NCBI GenBank assembly: GCA_027483505.1
Contig: JAIXUP010000068.1
Span: 1-50,913, forward strand
DNA: 50,913 nucleotides
Direction: 5' to 3'
Source: Hyphomicrobiales bacterium
GTDB taxonomy: Bacteria; Pseudomonadota; Alphaproteobacteria; Rhizobiales; Beijerinckiaceae
The notes under the pieces were generated by a model. It did no database searches, was not told where the DNA came from, and was given only the letters and a program-made list of their open reading frames with translations. Made by a program: the position numbers and the translations under genes. Shown here piece after piece: positions 7,895 through 17,220 of this stretch (the first letter of the stretch is position 1; each line of letters starts with the position of its first letter).

Positions 7895-7938
7895 ACCGTA
7901 GCGACGCACAAATGATTGTCAACGATGTGTTGCGTCGC
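7895..7938 (-). promoter_or_regulatory. Predicted etfB promoter overlapped by an inverted repeat
   Basis: On the minus strand a perfect TTGACA (complement of 7917-7922) is followed after 16 bases by TACGGT (complement of 7895-7900), about 200 bases upstream of etfB. GCGACGCA (7901-7908) and TGCGTCGC (7931-7938) are perfect complements that flank the -35 box. The repeat could be an operator. It could also be the end of the rhomboid transcript, but no T-run follows. The rest of the 7698-7965 gap shows nothing else clear. Confidence 0.45.
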
Positions 7939-7965
7939 ACCACAATTGGGCAGAAGCCAGCCATG

Positions 7966-8655
7966 TCAGGCCCAGCGGGCGCGGATCGAAACGCCCGGCC
8001 GCACGAAAAGCGGCGTCAGCGCCACCCCGGCCAGAAGCCCGCCGAGATGGGCGAACCACGCCACCGCTGCGACGCCGCCCCAGAAGGCTTGCACGACCTG
8101 AAACGCGATCCAGGCGCCGATGGCGACCCAGGCCGGCACTGTCACCGGCACGAATTTCAGCACAAGGCCGAAAATGCGCACCTTGGGAAAAAGCAGCAGA
8201 TACGCGGCAACGACCCCGGAGATCGCGCCGGAGGCCCCGATCAGCGGCTGGATCGACTGCGGGTTCATCCCTGCATGGGCGAACGCGGCCAGGACCCCGC
8301 ATAACAGGAAGAAGATCATGAACCGGACATGGCCCATGCTGTCTTCGACATTGTCGCCGAACACCCACAGAAACAGCATGTTGCCGATCAGATGCGCGAA
8401 ACCGCCATGCAGGAACAGGCTGGTGACGGGCGACAGCCATGGCGGCGCCTGGATCAGGTCGGAGGGCAGGAAAGCATCGCCAAGCACGACCTTTGGAATG
8501 ATGCCGAAACCGGCCGCCAGCAGCGGCTCGACCGGAGGCAACAGGCCGCCGACGGAGGCGAGATGCAGCGCGCTGCACAGCGCGATGATGCCCCATCCCA
8601 CGAAGGGAGCTTTCACGCTGCGCAGCGGCACGCCGTCGTGAAGGGGGATGAACAC
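7966..8655 (-). CDS. Rhomboid-family intramembrane serine protease
   Basis: The protein has 229 residues with a GTG start at 8655. It has about six hydrophobic segments. The rhomboid landmarks are all present: HGGFAHLIGNMLFLWVFGDN (oxyanion-side His/Asn region), the nucleophile in GASGAISG (about residue 142), and the catalytic His in HLGGLLAG near the C-terminus. Such enzymes cleave membrane-anchored substrates within the bilayer; the substrate here cannot be predicted. The gene begins 18 bases after the adenosyltransferase stop and is probably in the same transcript. Confidence 0.92.
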   Translation of the reverse strand: MFIPLHDGVPLRSVKAPFVGWGIIALCSALHLASVGGLLPPVEPLLAAGFGIIPKVVLGDAFLPSDLIQAPPWLSPVTSLFLHGGFAHLIGNMLFLWVFGDNVEDSMGHVRFMIFFLLCGVLAAFAHAGMNPQSIQPLIGASGAISGVVAAYLLLFPKVRIFGLVLKFVPVTVPAWVAIGAWIAFQVVQAFWGGVAAVAWFAHLGGLLAGVALTPLFVRPGVSIRARWA

Positions 8656-8673
8656 CGCGCCGACGCCTTCGCG

Positions 8674-9255
8674 CTACCGGTTCTTGCCGGGCACCCAGAG
8701 CACGTCGCCCGAGGCCTTCTTGTTCAGATGGCGCGAGGCCACGAACAGGAAATCCGACAACCGGTTCATGTACTTGAGGGCCGGGTCGGCGACCCGCTCG
8801 CCCTCCGCATGCGCGAGCTCCACCATCAGCCGCTCGGCCCGGCGAGAGACCGTCCGTGCGAGGTGAAGGTAGGCCGCCCCCGCAGTGCCACCCGGCAGCA
8901 CGAAGGAACGCAATGGTTCAAGCGCGCTGTTTAGTTCGTCGATCTCGCGCTCAAGCCGTTCGACCTGCGTGTCGATGATCCGCAGCGGCTCCCATTCCAG
9001 CTTCTTGCCGGTGTCGGGCGTGGCGAGCTCTGCGCCAAGGTCGAACAGGTCGTTCTGGATGCGTCCGAGCATGGCGTCGACATGGGGGTCTTCGGTCAGC
9101 ACATGCAGCCTGGCCAGCCCAAGCGTGGCGTTTGTCTCGTCGACAGTGCCGAAGGCCGAGATTCGCAGGTCGAACTTCGGACGCCGGTCTCCGGTCGCCA
9201 GCGCCGTGGTGCCCTTGTCGCCGGTGCGGGTGTAGATGCGGTTCAGAACGACCAT
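8674..9255 (-). CDS. PduO-type cob(I)alamin adenosyltransferase
   Basis: The protein has 193 residues. The N-terminal ATP-binding motif TRTGDKGTTALATG, the FGTVDETNATLG segment and the C-terminal RTVSRRAERLMVEL are diagnostic of PduO/MMAB-type ATP:Co(I)rrinoid adenosyltransferases, which make adenosylcobalamin. The enzyme may serve B12-dependent mutases such as methylmalonyl-CoA mutase, none of which lies in this window. It sits between a HIG1-type membrane gene and the rhomboid gene, all in one direction. Confidence 0.93.
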   Translation of the reverse strand: MVVLNRIYTRTGDKGTTALATGDRRPKFDLRISAFGTVDETNATLGLARLHVLTEDPHVDAMLGRIQNDLFDLGAELATPDTGKKLEWEPLRIIDTQVERLEREIDELNSALEPLRSFVLPGGTAGAAYLHLARTVSRRAERLMVELAHAEGERVADPALKYMNRLSDFLFVASRHLNKKASGDVLWVPGKNR

Positions 9256-9325
9256 GATCGGATGCCTTGCCGGAGAGGATGGAATGACGACGTGAAAGGG
9301 CGATGTGGCCGCCCGCCCTGTCTGA

Positions 9326-9517
9326 TCAACTGTTGCGCCACCAGATCACGCCCATGATGATGATGATCGCGGCAAACTGCAGCAGCACGCGCAAACGCAT
9401 CAGCGTCTGCGAACGGCTCGGCGAGCCGCCGCGCATCATGTTGACAAGGCCAAGCACGAGAACAACGGCGACCGCCCCGACGGCGACGGGCACCAGCGCA
9501 TTGATGAAACTGTTCAT
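9326..9517 (-). CDS. HIG1-type twin-transmembrane protein
   Basis: The protein has 63 residues with two hydrophobic helices (about 7-27 and 44-60). Between them lies the polar turn MMRGGSPSRSQTLMRLRV, the typical HIG1-domain hairpin. Mitochondrial relatives associate with respiratory complexes; the bacterial role is not established. It is often found upstream of the adenosyltransferase/etf genes in related bacteria, as here, with a 70-base gap to the next gene. Confidence 0.85.
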   Translation of the reverse strand: MNSFINALVPVAVGAVAVVLVLGLVNMMRGGSPSRSQTLMRLRVLLQFAAIIIIMGVIWWRNS

Positions 9518-9571
9518 GGCAGCGTCTCTAGCGGCAAAACCCGGCGCTGCGAAGGGCGGCTGAAGCGCGCA

Positions 9572-12250
9572 TCAGTTCCGCCGCAGCAGACGTTCGAGAT
9601 AGTCGAGTTCTTCCTGCGGGCGCAGCGTTTCCCCGAGCCTCCGGCGCAGCTCTTCGAGGATGCGGCGCGCCCTCACCTGCGGCGCCTCGCCGGGCACGCG
9701 CGTGTCGCCTGAGACGATGCCGCGGCTTGATTCGCGCTGGTTGCCCTCGCGGCCGAGCGGGTCACGCTGCTGTGTCTGGCGGCTGGCGGCGCGGTCGCGG
9801 CCGTTCTGCTGCGGATCGCCGTCGGCCATGCCGTCGCCATCACCGTCGCCCTGCCCTTCCTGCTGCATCTGCTGGGCGAGCTGTTGCGCGCCGTTGCGCA
9901 GGCCATCAAGCGCCCGGCCCTGCGCCTCCGCCGCGCCGTTCATGTCGCCCTGCCCCAGCGCGCCCTCAGCCTCGCCCATGGCCTGTTCGGCGTCGCCCAG
10001 ACCCTGCTGGTTCGGCACGCCCATGCCCTGCATGCGGCGCTGCATCTCGCGGAGCCGGTCACGCAGCTGCTGTTGGCGCTGGGCCAGCTGATCGCGGCCC
10101 TGCTGGCCCTGCTGCTGACCCATCTGCCCGTCCTGGCCCTCCTGCCCATCCTGACCTTGCTGGCCGCGCTGCTGCTGGCCCGGCTGCCGTTGTCCCGGCT
10201 GTCGCTGGCCCTGCTGCTGCCCGCGCTGGTTGGGCTGCGCCCGCTGATTGCGCTGGTTGCGTTGCTCCTGGCCGTCCTGGAAGGTCTCGTCGCGCAATTC
10301 CTGCTGCTCGCGCGTCAGCCTGTCGAGTTCGCTGAGCTGGTTCTGCATTTCACGCTGGCGCGGGTCCATCTGGCCCGGCCTGGCCTGCTGCAGGTTGCGC
10401 ATCAGGTTGTTGAGCTCGTTCAGCAGGCGCTGCGCCTCTTCGGTCTCGCCGCGCCTGTTGAGCTCGTCGATGCGGTTCAACATGTTGTTCAGGTCGCGCG
10501 GCGTGATGGTCCGGAAATTCTCCGGCATCTGGCTCATCTCGTTCTGCCGGCCGTTCTGCTGGTCACGCTGCATCTGCTCGGCCAGCTCCCGCATGTAGCG
10601 GTTCATGGCCTCACGCAGTTCCTGCGTCAGGCGCGACAGTTCCTGCTGGTCGGCGCCGCGCTCCATGGCCTGCTGCAGCCGGTCCTGCGCGGCGCGAAGC
10701 TGCCGCTCGGCGTCCGATAGGTCGCCATCCTCCAGCAGCAGCGCCATCTGCCACAAATCGTCAACGACCTCGATCAGCCCGGCGTCGTTGCGCGCCAGCC
10801 TGAGCTTGTCCGCGATGATCCTGAGACCAAGGTAGATGCCCGGCTCCTTGGTGAATTCACCCGGCTCGATCAGGAAGGCGTCGAGCGCGGTCTGCACGCG
10901 GGAGCGCTCGGTCACGTCGAGAACCAGCCAGCGGCGGGTTTCGATCAGCGCCCGCGCCAGCGGCTTGTTGAAGGCGCGTTGCGGCAGCGTCACCTCGCGC
11001 GCATCGCTGACGCCTTCCTGCCCGGCATCATCGCGCGCCGTCAGCGTCATCCGCACCCGTGCCCCCGCCCAGGGATGCTCGGCCAGTTCAAGAGCCGTCT
11101 TGATGTCGGCCTCGCCGCTGGAATCGCCCGGCGCCGGCAGGGGGGTCCGCGGCGGCTCGATCAGCGGCCGTGCCCCGGGACGGGCGACGGCGCTGAGCGG
11201 CCGGAAACCGGCCTCGACCGACGCCACGCCGTAGTCGTCTCGCGCCCGGTACGTCACGGTCAGCTGCCCGCGCTGGCCGGCCTGCGGCGCTTCCGTCATC
11301 TCGATCACAGGCGGGCGGTCCGGGACCATGCTGATGGCGACGTCCCCGCCCAGCACGCCCTTGCCGCCAAGCCGGATCACGCCATCGCCGGTCACCGCGA
11401 AGCGCCGCTCGACGCCCTGACGCACACCAGCGGGAAGCGGCGTCGCCTCGAGCCCGCCGGTCCCCTCGATGGTGACCTCCGGTGCTCCCGACACCCGGAC
11501 GATCACCGTGGACTTGGCCGGAGCGCGGATCGGTCCGTCACCACCCGAAAAGCTCAGCAGGATGGGCGGCAGCCGGGTGTATCCGGGAGGATCAATCCAG
11601 CCGTCGATCCGGATCTGGGCGGAGACGGGTTGCGGTGCGCTCCAGACGAAGGCGCTGCCGAGCCTGAAACCCGCTTCCGGACCGGCCACGAAGAACGCGG
11701 CGACCGCCGCAAGCACGGGCACGAGCCGGAAGGCGCGCCGGTCGATCCGCGCCATGCCGGGGGCCGGGGCGGCGACCTTCAGGGCGGCAATGTCGCGCCG
11801 CTGGCGCTCAAGATGCGCCTTCCACAGGGCCTGAGCAAAGGGATCGGCGCCGCCGATCGCGATCGTGTCACGCAGGCCGGCAGCCGGACGATGGCCATCA
11901 GGGGCGGACTTGTCGAGACGCGCCAGCGCATCGGCCTCGCTCGGTCGGCCAAGCCGGAGCGCCGGGACAAGACTTGCGATCAGCGCAAGCGCAAACAGGA
12001 TGCTGCCGGCGAGCCGTCCCGCCGGAGGCAGGGTGAGCCACAGGCCCAGCCAGGAAGCTGCGAGAAACACCATGACGACCGACAGCGGCAGCCAAAGCTG
12101 AGGCCAGAGCGTCTCCCAGCGCAGCGCCAGCCGGGAACGGGCGACAAGGCCGCGGAGCGGATCACCGCCGCCGAGGGCTCTTAAAGGCTCCTGCGGCGCA
12201 GCCGGGACCGGTCGCTCACTCGCCACGGGCAGTTGGGGCCGGTCCGCCAT
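9572..12250 (-). CDS. TIGR02302/DUF4175 family membrane protein with Gln-rich C-terminus
   Basis: The protein has 892 residues from the ATG at 12250 (MADRPQLPVASERP); an in-frame upstream start is less convincing. Two hydrophobic segments near residues 50-95 and one near 165-185 anchor it. A large extracytoplasmic-type region follows, with beta-rich segments such as SAQIRIDGWIDPPGYTRLPP. From about residue 540 it becomes helical and then extremely rich in Gln, Arg and Gly (about 640-750, repeats like GQRQPGQRQPGQQQ). It ends RRRLGETLRPQEELDYLERL. The family is conserved in alphaproteobacteria, usually after lysA as here, but its function is unknown; an envelope role is inferred. Confidence 0.85.
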   Translation of the reverse strand: MADRPQLPVASERPVPAAPQEPLRALGGGDPLRGLVARSRLALRWETLWPQLWLPLSVVMVFLAASWLGLWLTLPPAGRLAGSILFALALIASLVPALRLGRPSEADALARLDKSAPDGHRPAAGLRDTIAIGGADPFAQALWKAHLERQRRDIAALKVAAPAPGMARIDRRAFRLVPVLAAVAAFFVAGPEAGFRLGSAFVWSAPQPVSAQIRIDGWIDPPGYTRLPPILLSFSGGDGPIRAPAKSTVIVRVSGAPEVTIEGTGGLEATPLPAGVRQGVERRFAVTGDGVIRLGGKGVLGGDVAISMVPDRPPVIEMTEAPQAGQRGQLTVTYRARDDYGVASVEAGFRPLSAVARPGARPLIEPPRTPLPAPGDSSGEADIKTALELAEHPWAGARVRMTLTARDDAGQEGVSDAREVTLPQRAFNKPLARALIETRRWLVLDVTERSRVQTALDAFLIEPGEFTKEPGIYLGLRIIADKLRLARNDAGLIEVVDDLWQMALLLEDGDLSDAERQLRAAQDRLQQAMERGADQQELSRLTQELREAMNRYMRELAEQMQRDQQNGRQNEMSQMPENFRTITPRDLNNMLNRIDELNRRGETEEAQRLLNELNNLMRNLQQARPGQMDPRQREMQNQLSELDRLTREQQELRDETFQDGQEQRNQRNQRAQPNQRGQQQGQRQPGQRQPGQQQRGQQGQDGQEGQDGQMGQQQGQQGRDQLAQRQQQLRDRLREMQRRMQGMGVPNQQGLGDAEQAMGEAEGALGQGDMNGAAEAQGRALDGLRNGAQQLAQQMQQEGQGDGDGDGMADGDPQQNGRDRAASRQTQQRDPLGREGNQRESSRGIVSGDTRVPGEAPQVRARRILEELRRRLGETLRPQEELDYLERLLRRN

Positions 12251-12344
12251 TGCTCGCTTGTCCTTCCGCAGGCTGGCTGCCCGCAAACGAACCATCAGCG
12301 TAGCACGTCAGGCCCGCTTGGCCAGTCCCGGCGACATCATGTCC

Positions 12345-13613
12345 TCAGCCAAGCCATGCCGGAACGCGGTCAAGCCCGATCACATCCTCGTAATCCGGAC
12401 GGGGTCTGACCACAGCGAACGTGTCGCCATTGACCAGAACCTCGGGAATGAGCAGGCGCGTGTTGTAGGTTCCGGACTGGACGGCGCCATAGGCTCCGGC
12501 GCTCATCACGGCGAGAAGGTCGCCAGCAGCCACACGGGGCAGATCACGCCCGAGCGCCAGGTAGTCTCCGGTCTCGCAGACCGGGCCGACCACATCGACC
12601 ACCATGCGCGGCGTCGACGGCGCAGCTTCGGCGACCGGCTTGATGGCGTGATGCGCCTCATACAGGGTCGGCCTGATCAGGTCGTTCATCGCCGCGTCGA
12701 CGATGACGAAGGTCTTGCCCTCGCCCTGCTTGACGTAGATCACCGAGCACACGAGCACGCCCGCATTGCCGACGATCAGCCGTCCCTGCTCGAACATCAC
12801 CCTGAGCCCGAGCGGGTCGGTGTGCTTCCTGATCACGGCGGCGAAGGCGTCCGGACCCGGCGGAGGCTGGTTATCCTCGCGGTAGGGAATGCCGAGCCCG
12901 CCGCCAAGGTCGATATGATGCAGGTCGTGGCCGTCCGCCATCAGGTCGCGCGCCAGTTCGCTCAGCAGCCGCGTGGCGTCGTCGAAAGGCTGCAGGTCCG
13001 TGATCTGGCTGCCGATATGCATGTCGACGCCGGTGATCCTGAGGCCCTTGAGCCCCGCCGCCCAGGCATAGATGGCGCGGGCCCGCGAGATCGGCACGCC
13101 GAACTTGTTGTCGAACTTCCCGGTCGAAATCTTGGCGTGGGTCCTGGCGTCGACATCGGGGTTGACCCGGAAGGAGACCGGGGCCCGCATGCCTTTGGAC
13201 AGCGCCACCTCTGACAGAACTTCCGCCTCGGGTTCGGACTCGATGTTGAAGCAAAGGATGCCCGCGTCGAGCGCCGCCGCCATCTCCGCGCGCGTCTTGC
13301 CGACGCCCGAGAAGACGATACGCTCGCCCGGCACCCCTGCGGCCAGCGCCCGCTTGAGTTCTCCGAGCGAGACGATGTCCATGCCGGCGCCTTCACGGGC
13401 CAGCGTCTTCAGGACCGCCTGGTTGGAGTTGGCCTTCATGGCGTAGCAGACCAGCGCGTCAGCTCCGGCGAAGGCATCGCGGAAGACGCGGTAATGCCGG
13501 ACCAGGGTTGCGGTCGAGTAGCAATAGAACGGTGTCCCGACCTCCGCGGCGATCTGCGGCAGGCTGACATCCTCGGCGTGCAGCACGCCGTTGCGGTAGG
13601 CGAAATGGTGCAT
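12345..13613 (-). CDS. lysA: Diaminopimelate decarboxylase
   Basis: The protein has 422 residues, full length. The PLP-binding Lys is in CYAMKANSN (about residue 59). HIGSQITDLQPF, the Gly-rich phosphate site GGGLGIPY, EQGRLIVGNAGVLV and the active-site Cys/Glu in CETGDYLALGRDLP are all present. It makes L-lysine from meso-diaminopimelate, the last step of lysine synthesis. It lies 11 bases after the lptM-like lipoprotein gene in an argH-lptM-lysA order seen widely in proteobacteria. Confidence 0.96.
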   Translation of the reverse strand: MHHFAYRNGVLHAEDVSLPQIAAEVGTPFYCYSTATLVRHYRVFRDAFAGADALVCYAMKANSNQAVLKTLAREGAGMDIVSLGELKRALAAGVPGERIVFSGVGKTRAEMAAALDAGILCFNIESEPEAEVLSEVALSKGMRAPVSFRVNPDVDARTHAKISTGKFDNKFGVPISRARAIYAWAAGLKGLRITGVDMHIGSQITDLQPFDDATRLLSELARDLMADGHDLHHIDLGGGLGIPYREDNQPPPGPDAFAAVIRKHTDPLGLRVMFEQGRLIVGNAGVLVCSVIYVKQGEGKTFVIVDAAMNDLIRPTLYEAHHAIKPVAEAAPSTPRMVVDVVGPVCETGDYLALGRDLPRVAAGDLLAVMSAGAYGAVQSGTYNTRLLIPEVLVNGDTFAVVRPRPDYEDVIGLDRVPAWLG

Positions 13614-13624
13614 CGTGCCGGCGC

Positions 13625-13993
13625 CTAGAGCAGGGGGTCGAGGATGAAGGGGGTCGTGGGCGGCGGCGAGCGGCGCAGATTGCGCGAGGTGCTGCGCAGA
13701 CCCGCTGCCCCGGCGGAGATCGTCTGCGGGCCGACCGGCGCCACCGTCGTGCCCGGCAAGGACGGCTGCATGCTCGGGGTCGAGGGAACGCCGAGATCAG
13801 CGTTCTGCGACGTCTCGGTCTCGCGGGCCGGACGGAAGGTCGGCGAGCCGCCGAATGTCGAGCTGTTCTCGGCGGTCGCGGCGCGACGCTTGTCTTCCGC
13901 CCCGGGCGGGGGCTCAAGCGGCCCGCGCCTGCCGCAGGCGGACGCCAGCAGGGCGCAGGCGAGAACGGTCACGAGAAGGCGGGCTGAAAGCAT
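13625..13993 (-). CDS. lptM: LptM-like small lipoprotein
   Basis: The protein has 122 residues from the ATG at 13993; a GTG at 14008 would add five. The signal sequence MLSARLLVTVLACALLASAC ends in a lipobox, with the lipidated Cys at residue 20. CGRRGPLEPP directly follows, the hallmark of YifL/LptM lipoproteins. The rest is Pro/Ser/Thr-rich and probably disordered, longer than the enterobacterial form. In E. coli LptM assists maturation of the LptD/E lipopolysaccharide translocon; the same role here is inferred from the motif and the position between argH and lysA. Confidence 0.75.
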   Translation of the reverse strand: MLSARLLVTVLACALLASACGRRGPLEPPPGAEDKRRAATAENSSTFGGSPTFRPARETETSQNADLGVPSTPSMQPSLPGTTVAPVGPQTISAGAAGLRSTSRNLRRSPPPTTPFILDPLL

Positions 13994-14107
13994 CGGGCGC
14001 GGTGTCACAGGCGGACTTTCATGGGCGGTGCGGCAAGGGGCTGCGATCGCGGCTGGCCGGATCGGATCAACCCCTGACAGCCTCTTTAGGCGAGTTTGCG
14101 GCGTCTG

Positions 14108-15502
14108 TCAGCTTGGCTTTGCGGCGCCAAGCCGCTTGAGCCAGCGCTGGGCCTGCGCCTTGACCAGCCGGGGCGATGTCCCGCCATGGCTGACGCGGCT
14201 CCTGACCGAGCGTTCGACCCCGAGCACCGCGAAAACCTCCTGCGTGATGCGCGGCTCGACGGCCTGCATCTCGGCCAGAGTCAGTTTTTCGAGGCCGGCC
14301 TTCTTCTGGGACGCCAGCCCCACCAGTTTGCCGGTGACATGGTGCGCGTCGCGGAACGGCATTGCGAGGACACGAACGAGCCAGTCGGCCAGGTCGGTCG
14401 CAGTGGCGTAACCCAGGCCTGCGGCGCGCTTCATCGCCTTGAGATCGGGCTCCATGTCGCGCACCATGCCGGCGATCGCGGCGAGGCAGAGCGACAGGGT
14501 CTGCAGGGCATCGAAGACGCCTTCCTTGTCCTCCTGCATGTCCTTCGAATAGGTCAGCGGCAGGCCCTTCATCATCGTCAGCAGGCCCTGCAGCGCGCCG
14601 AATACCCGCCCCGCCTTGCCGCGTACGAGCTCGGCCGCATCCGGGTTGCGCTTTTGCGGCATGATCGACGAGCCGGTGGTGAAGCTGTCCGACAGGCGTA
14701 CGAAGCCGAACTGCGGCGTTGTCCACAGCACGATTTCCTCAGCGAAGCGCGACAGGTGCATCGCCGTGATCGCCGCCGCCGCAACCGCCTCCAGCGCGAA
14801 ATCACGGTCCGAAACCGAATCGAGCGAGTTGGCCGTCGGCCGCTCGAAGCCGAGGGATGCGGCGGTCTGATGCCGATTGATCGGGAACGACGTTCCCGCC
14901 AGCGCCGCAGCCCCAAGCGGGCACTCGTTCATCCGCTTGCGGGCATCGGAGAAGCGGCCACGGTCGCGGCCCAGCATCTCCACATAGGCCAGCAGGTGAT
15001 GGCCGAAAGTCACCGGCTGGGCCGACTGCAGGTGCGTGAAGCCCGGCATCACCGCTCCCGCATGCGCCAGCGCCTTGGTCGCCAGCGCAAGCTGGACATC
15101 GGCAATCTGCTCGTCGATCAGATCGACCGTGTCCCGCACCCACAGGCGCATGTCGGTCGCCACCTGGTCATTGCGGGACCGTGCCGTGTGCAGGCGGCCC
15201 GCAACAGGGCCGATCAGGTCGCGCAGGCGGCTCTCGACGTTCATGTGGATGTCTTCGAGCGCGCGCGAGAATGTGAACCGTCCCGCTTCGATTTCCGCCT
15301 CGACCGCCTTGAGCCCGTCCGTGATTGTCGCCACATCGGAAGCGAGCAGGATGCCGGTCTGTCCGAGCATGGCGACATGCGCGAGCGATCCCCGGATGTC
15401 CTGCCGCCAGAGTTTCTGATCGAATCCGATGGAGGCATTGATTTCCTCCATGATCGCGTCGGGCCCTGTGGCGAAGCGTCCGCCCCACATCCGGTTGCTC
15501 AT
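14108..15502 (-). CDS. argH: Argininosuccinate lyase
   Basis: The protein has 464 residues, the normal length. It has MWGGRF at the start, [33 protein letters not shown] and the fumarase/ASL superfamily signature [16 protein letters not shown] (about 276-291) with the catalytic Ser loop. It splits argininosuccinate into arginine and fumarate. The ATG at 15502 is 30 bases from the divergent tlpA start, so the two share a very short control region. The 99 bases to lptM show no obvious terminator. Confidence 0.96.
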   Translation of the reverse strand: MSNRMWGGRFATGPDAIMEEINASIGFDQKLWRQDIRGSLAHVAMLGQTGILLASDVATITDGLKAVEAEIEAGRFTFSRALEDIHMNVESRLRDLIGPVAGRLHTARSRNDQVATDMRLWVRDTVDLIDEQIADVQLALATKALAHAGAVMPGFTHLQSAQPVTFGHHLLAYVEMLGRDRGRFSDARKRMNECPLGAAALAGTSFPINRHQTAASLGFERPTANSLDSVSDRDFALEAVAAAAITAMHLSRFAEEIVLWTTPQFGFVRLSDSFTTGSSIMPQKRNPDAAELVRGKAGRVFGALQGLLTMMKGLPLTYSKDMQEDKEGVFDALQTLSLCLAAIAGMVRDMEPDLKAMKRAAGLGYATATDLADWLVRVLAMPFRDAHHVTGKLVGLASQKKAGLEKLTLAEMQAVEPRITQEVFAVLGVERSVRSRVSHGGTSPRLVKAQAQRWLKRLGAAKPS

Positions 15503-15532
15503 TTTATCCTCTTCATTCTACAGCACAGGTCC

Positions 15533-16186
15533 ATGTCGCAGGTTCTGGCCGCCCTGTCCCGCATTCCGGTTGTCGCGCGCGTCGCGCTGGGGCTTGCGCT
15601 CGCGCTTGGCCTCGCTTCGCTATACGTGAGCGCCCAAGATGACCGCAACCCGCAAGTGGCGGGGAGTTGCAGTCCGGCGCGCGACCTGGGCAAAAGCCTG
15701 TCGGGCGCTGCGACCGGCGAGATCGCGGCGTTTCAGGCGCACGCCACGCCGCGCGCCCTGCCGCCCCTTGCTTTTAACGACGGCGCCGGCAAGGCCACGG
15801 GCCTGTCGGCCATGCAGGGCAGGACGGTGCTGCTCAATCTCTGGGCCACCTGGTGCGCGCCCTGCCGCAAGGAGATGCCGGCGCTGGACGCGTTGCAAGC
15901 GGAGTTCGGCGGCGCAGCCTTCGAAGTCGTCGCGGTCAACATCGACACGCGCAATCTCGACAAGCCGCGCACCTGGCTCAGCGATAACGGCATCACGCGG
16001 CTGGCCTTTTATGCCGACCCCGAAGCAAAGATCTTTCAGGACCTCAAGCGGGTCGGACAGGCTGTCGGCATGCCGACAACCCTGCTGATCGACGCGAAGG
16101 GCTGCAATCTCGGCGTGCTGCATGGCCCGGCGGACTGGGCCAGCGAGGACGCAAGAAGGCTGATCAGGGTCGCGCTCGGGCGCTGA
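15533..16186 (+). CDS. tlpA: TlpA-type periplasmic thiol:disulfide oxidoreductase
   Basis: The protein has 217 residues from the ATG at 15533. An N-terminal signal anchor (about 10-33) precedes a thioredoxin fold with WCAPC at 107-111 and the cis-Pro region VGMPTTLLID. Extra cysteines at 46 (GSCSPA) and near 202 (KGCNLG) match the structural disulfide known in rhizobial TlpA. The family reduces copper chaperone and oxidase Cu sites during cytochrome oxidase assembly. It is divergent from argH. A longer frame running into it from 14096 is an antisense artefact. Confidence 0.9.
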   Translation: MSQVLAALSRIPVVARVALGLALALGLASLYVSAQDDRNPQVAGSCSPARDLGKSLSGAATGEIAAFQAHATPRALPPLAFNDGAGKATGLSAMQGRTVLLNLWATWCAPCRKEMPALDALQAEFGGAAFEVVAVNIDTRNLDKPRTWLSDNGITRLAFYADPEAKIFQDLKRVGQAVGMPTTLLIDAKGCNLGVLHGPADWASEDARRLIRVALGR

Positions 16187-16198
16187 CCGATCCCCGAC

Positions 16199-16489
16199 CT
16201 ACCGCCCGGCAGCACGCCTGATCCGCCAGGTCAGGAAAGGCGCAGCGCAGCGCGCTTCACTCGCCGACAACGTGCGGTGGCTGCCATCGGGGTGTATCTC
16301 GTCGAGATGGACGAAGCCCATCAGATGCAGAGCCGCCGCGGCGTCGCGGGCCGCGAAGGCGCGCGGAACGATCTCAAGGGACCCCGCCGACCCGACGGCG
16401 TCAAGCAGGGCGGCAGTCTCGGCCTGCCGGGTAGCGGCGCGGCGGGGAAATGGAACAACGGACGCAAGCGACGCAACAGCTTCGAACAT
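16199..16489 (-). CDS. Hypothetical protein, about 96 residues
   Basis: The open frame from ATG at 16489 (MFEAVASLASVVPFPRR) encodes an Ala-rich N-terminal half and a C-terminal half with FVHLDEIHPDGSHRTLSASE. No family was recognised. GGGG lies about 10 bases upstream. It fills the gap between convergent-facing tlpA and the methyltransferase gene, and competing plus-strand frames look less protein-like. Moderate doubt remains whether it is expressed. Confidence 0.4.
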   Translation of the reverse strand: MFEAVASLASVVPFPRRAATRQAETAALLDAVGSAGSLEIVPRAFAARDAAAALHLMGFVHLDEIHPDGSHRTLSASEARCAAPFLTWRIRRAAGR

Positions 16490-16638
16490 GACTGACAACC
16501 CCAACTGCGGGGGATCGAATCACGCGCCCCGCACGGGGACATTTCGGCGAACATGGTTTCGCCTGTTCTAAGCCCGCTCCGGACCGGCTGTGCCGTATCG
16601 GGGCAGTGGCACGATCGCCGGCGGCTCCCGGTCCCGCA

Positions 16639-17220
16639 TCAGAATTTCGGCAGCAGCCGGCCCGTCCGGTCCATGTAGGCCTGATACTCGGCCCCGAAGG
16701 TTTCGAGCATGATCCTCTCCTCGTGCCCGACGCGCAGCATGTACAGAATGCCGAAGCCAACCAGGCCGGAGAAGCCGGCGATCCAGTTCGGCAGGAGAAG
16801 GGCCTGTGCCAGCGCCATCAGCCAGAAGGCCGTATACATCGGATGGCGGATGCGGGCGTAGATGCCCGTGGTGATCAGCTTGTGGTCCTCCCGCATCTGC
16901 AGGCTGACCGACCAGTAGCGGCCGAGGGCCTTGTGCGTGAGATGAAACATCACGAGCGCGACGAGCGCGACCATGATGCCTAGCCCGCACAGAAACGGAC
17001 TGGCCGCATAGTTGGCAAAGCGCGGCTCGCGGAAAGCCACGAAGACAAAGGGGATGAGTCCGAGCCCGGTCAGCGAGATTGACAGCCGGAGCTTTTCGGC
17101 GAGCGCCATCTCATCGCGCGCGATCCGGGCCTTTCTGGCCTTGCGCTCGAACGGAACGCGCAGGACATACCAGCCCACCACAAGCACGAGCCAACTGATG
17201 CGGGCGATGATGAGCGTCAT
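16639..17220 (-). CDS. ICMT/PEMT-like membrane methyltransferase
   Basis: The protein has 193 residues and four to five hydrophobic segments. The C-terminal half has the isoprenylcysteine-carboxyl-methyltransferase-like signature: LITTGIYARIRHPMYTA followed by HEERIMLETFGAEYQAYMDR. That is the S-adenosylmethionine-binding motif shared with NnrU/PEMT-like proteins. The substrate in bacteria is generally unknown; lipid or small-molecule methylation is likely. Its ATG overlaps the stop of the upstream membrane hydrolase by four bases (17217-17220), so the two are translationally coupled. Confidence 0.85.
   Translation of the reverse strand: MTLIIARISWLVLVVGWYVLRVPFERKARKARIARDEMALAEKLRLSISLTGLGLIPFVFVAFREPRFANYAASPFLCGLGIMVALVALVMFHLTHKALGRYWSVSLQMREDHKLITTGIYARIRHPMYTAFWLMALAQALLLPNWIAGFSGLVGFGILYMLRVGHEERIMLETFGAEYQAYMDRTGRLLPKF

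Noticed and set aside
9884..10720. 278-codon plus-strand Leu/Ala-rich frame resembling a membrane protein
   Set aside because: It is the antisense of the Gln/Arg-rich part of the TIGR02302 gene; the strong GC codon bias of that gene creates it.
14096..15532. Apparent long N-terminal extension of the TlpA gene
   Set aside because: It is antisense to argH; the real TlpA starts at 15533 with a signal anchor.
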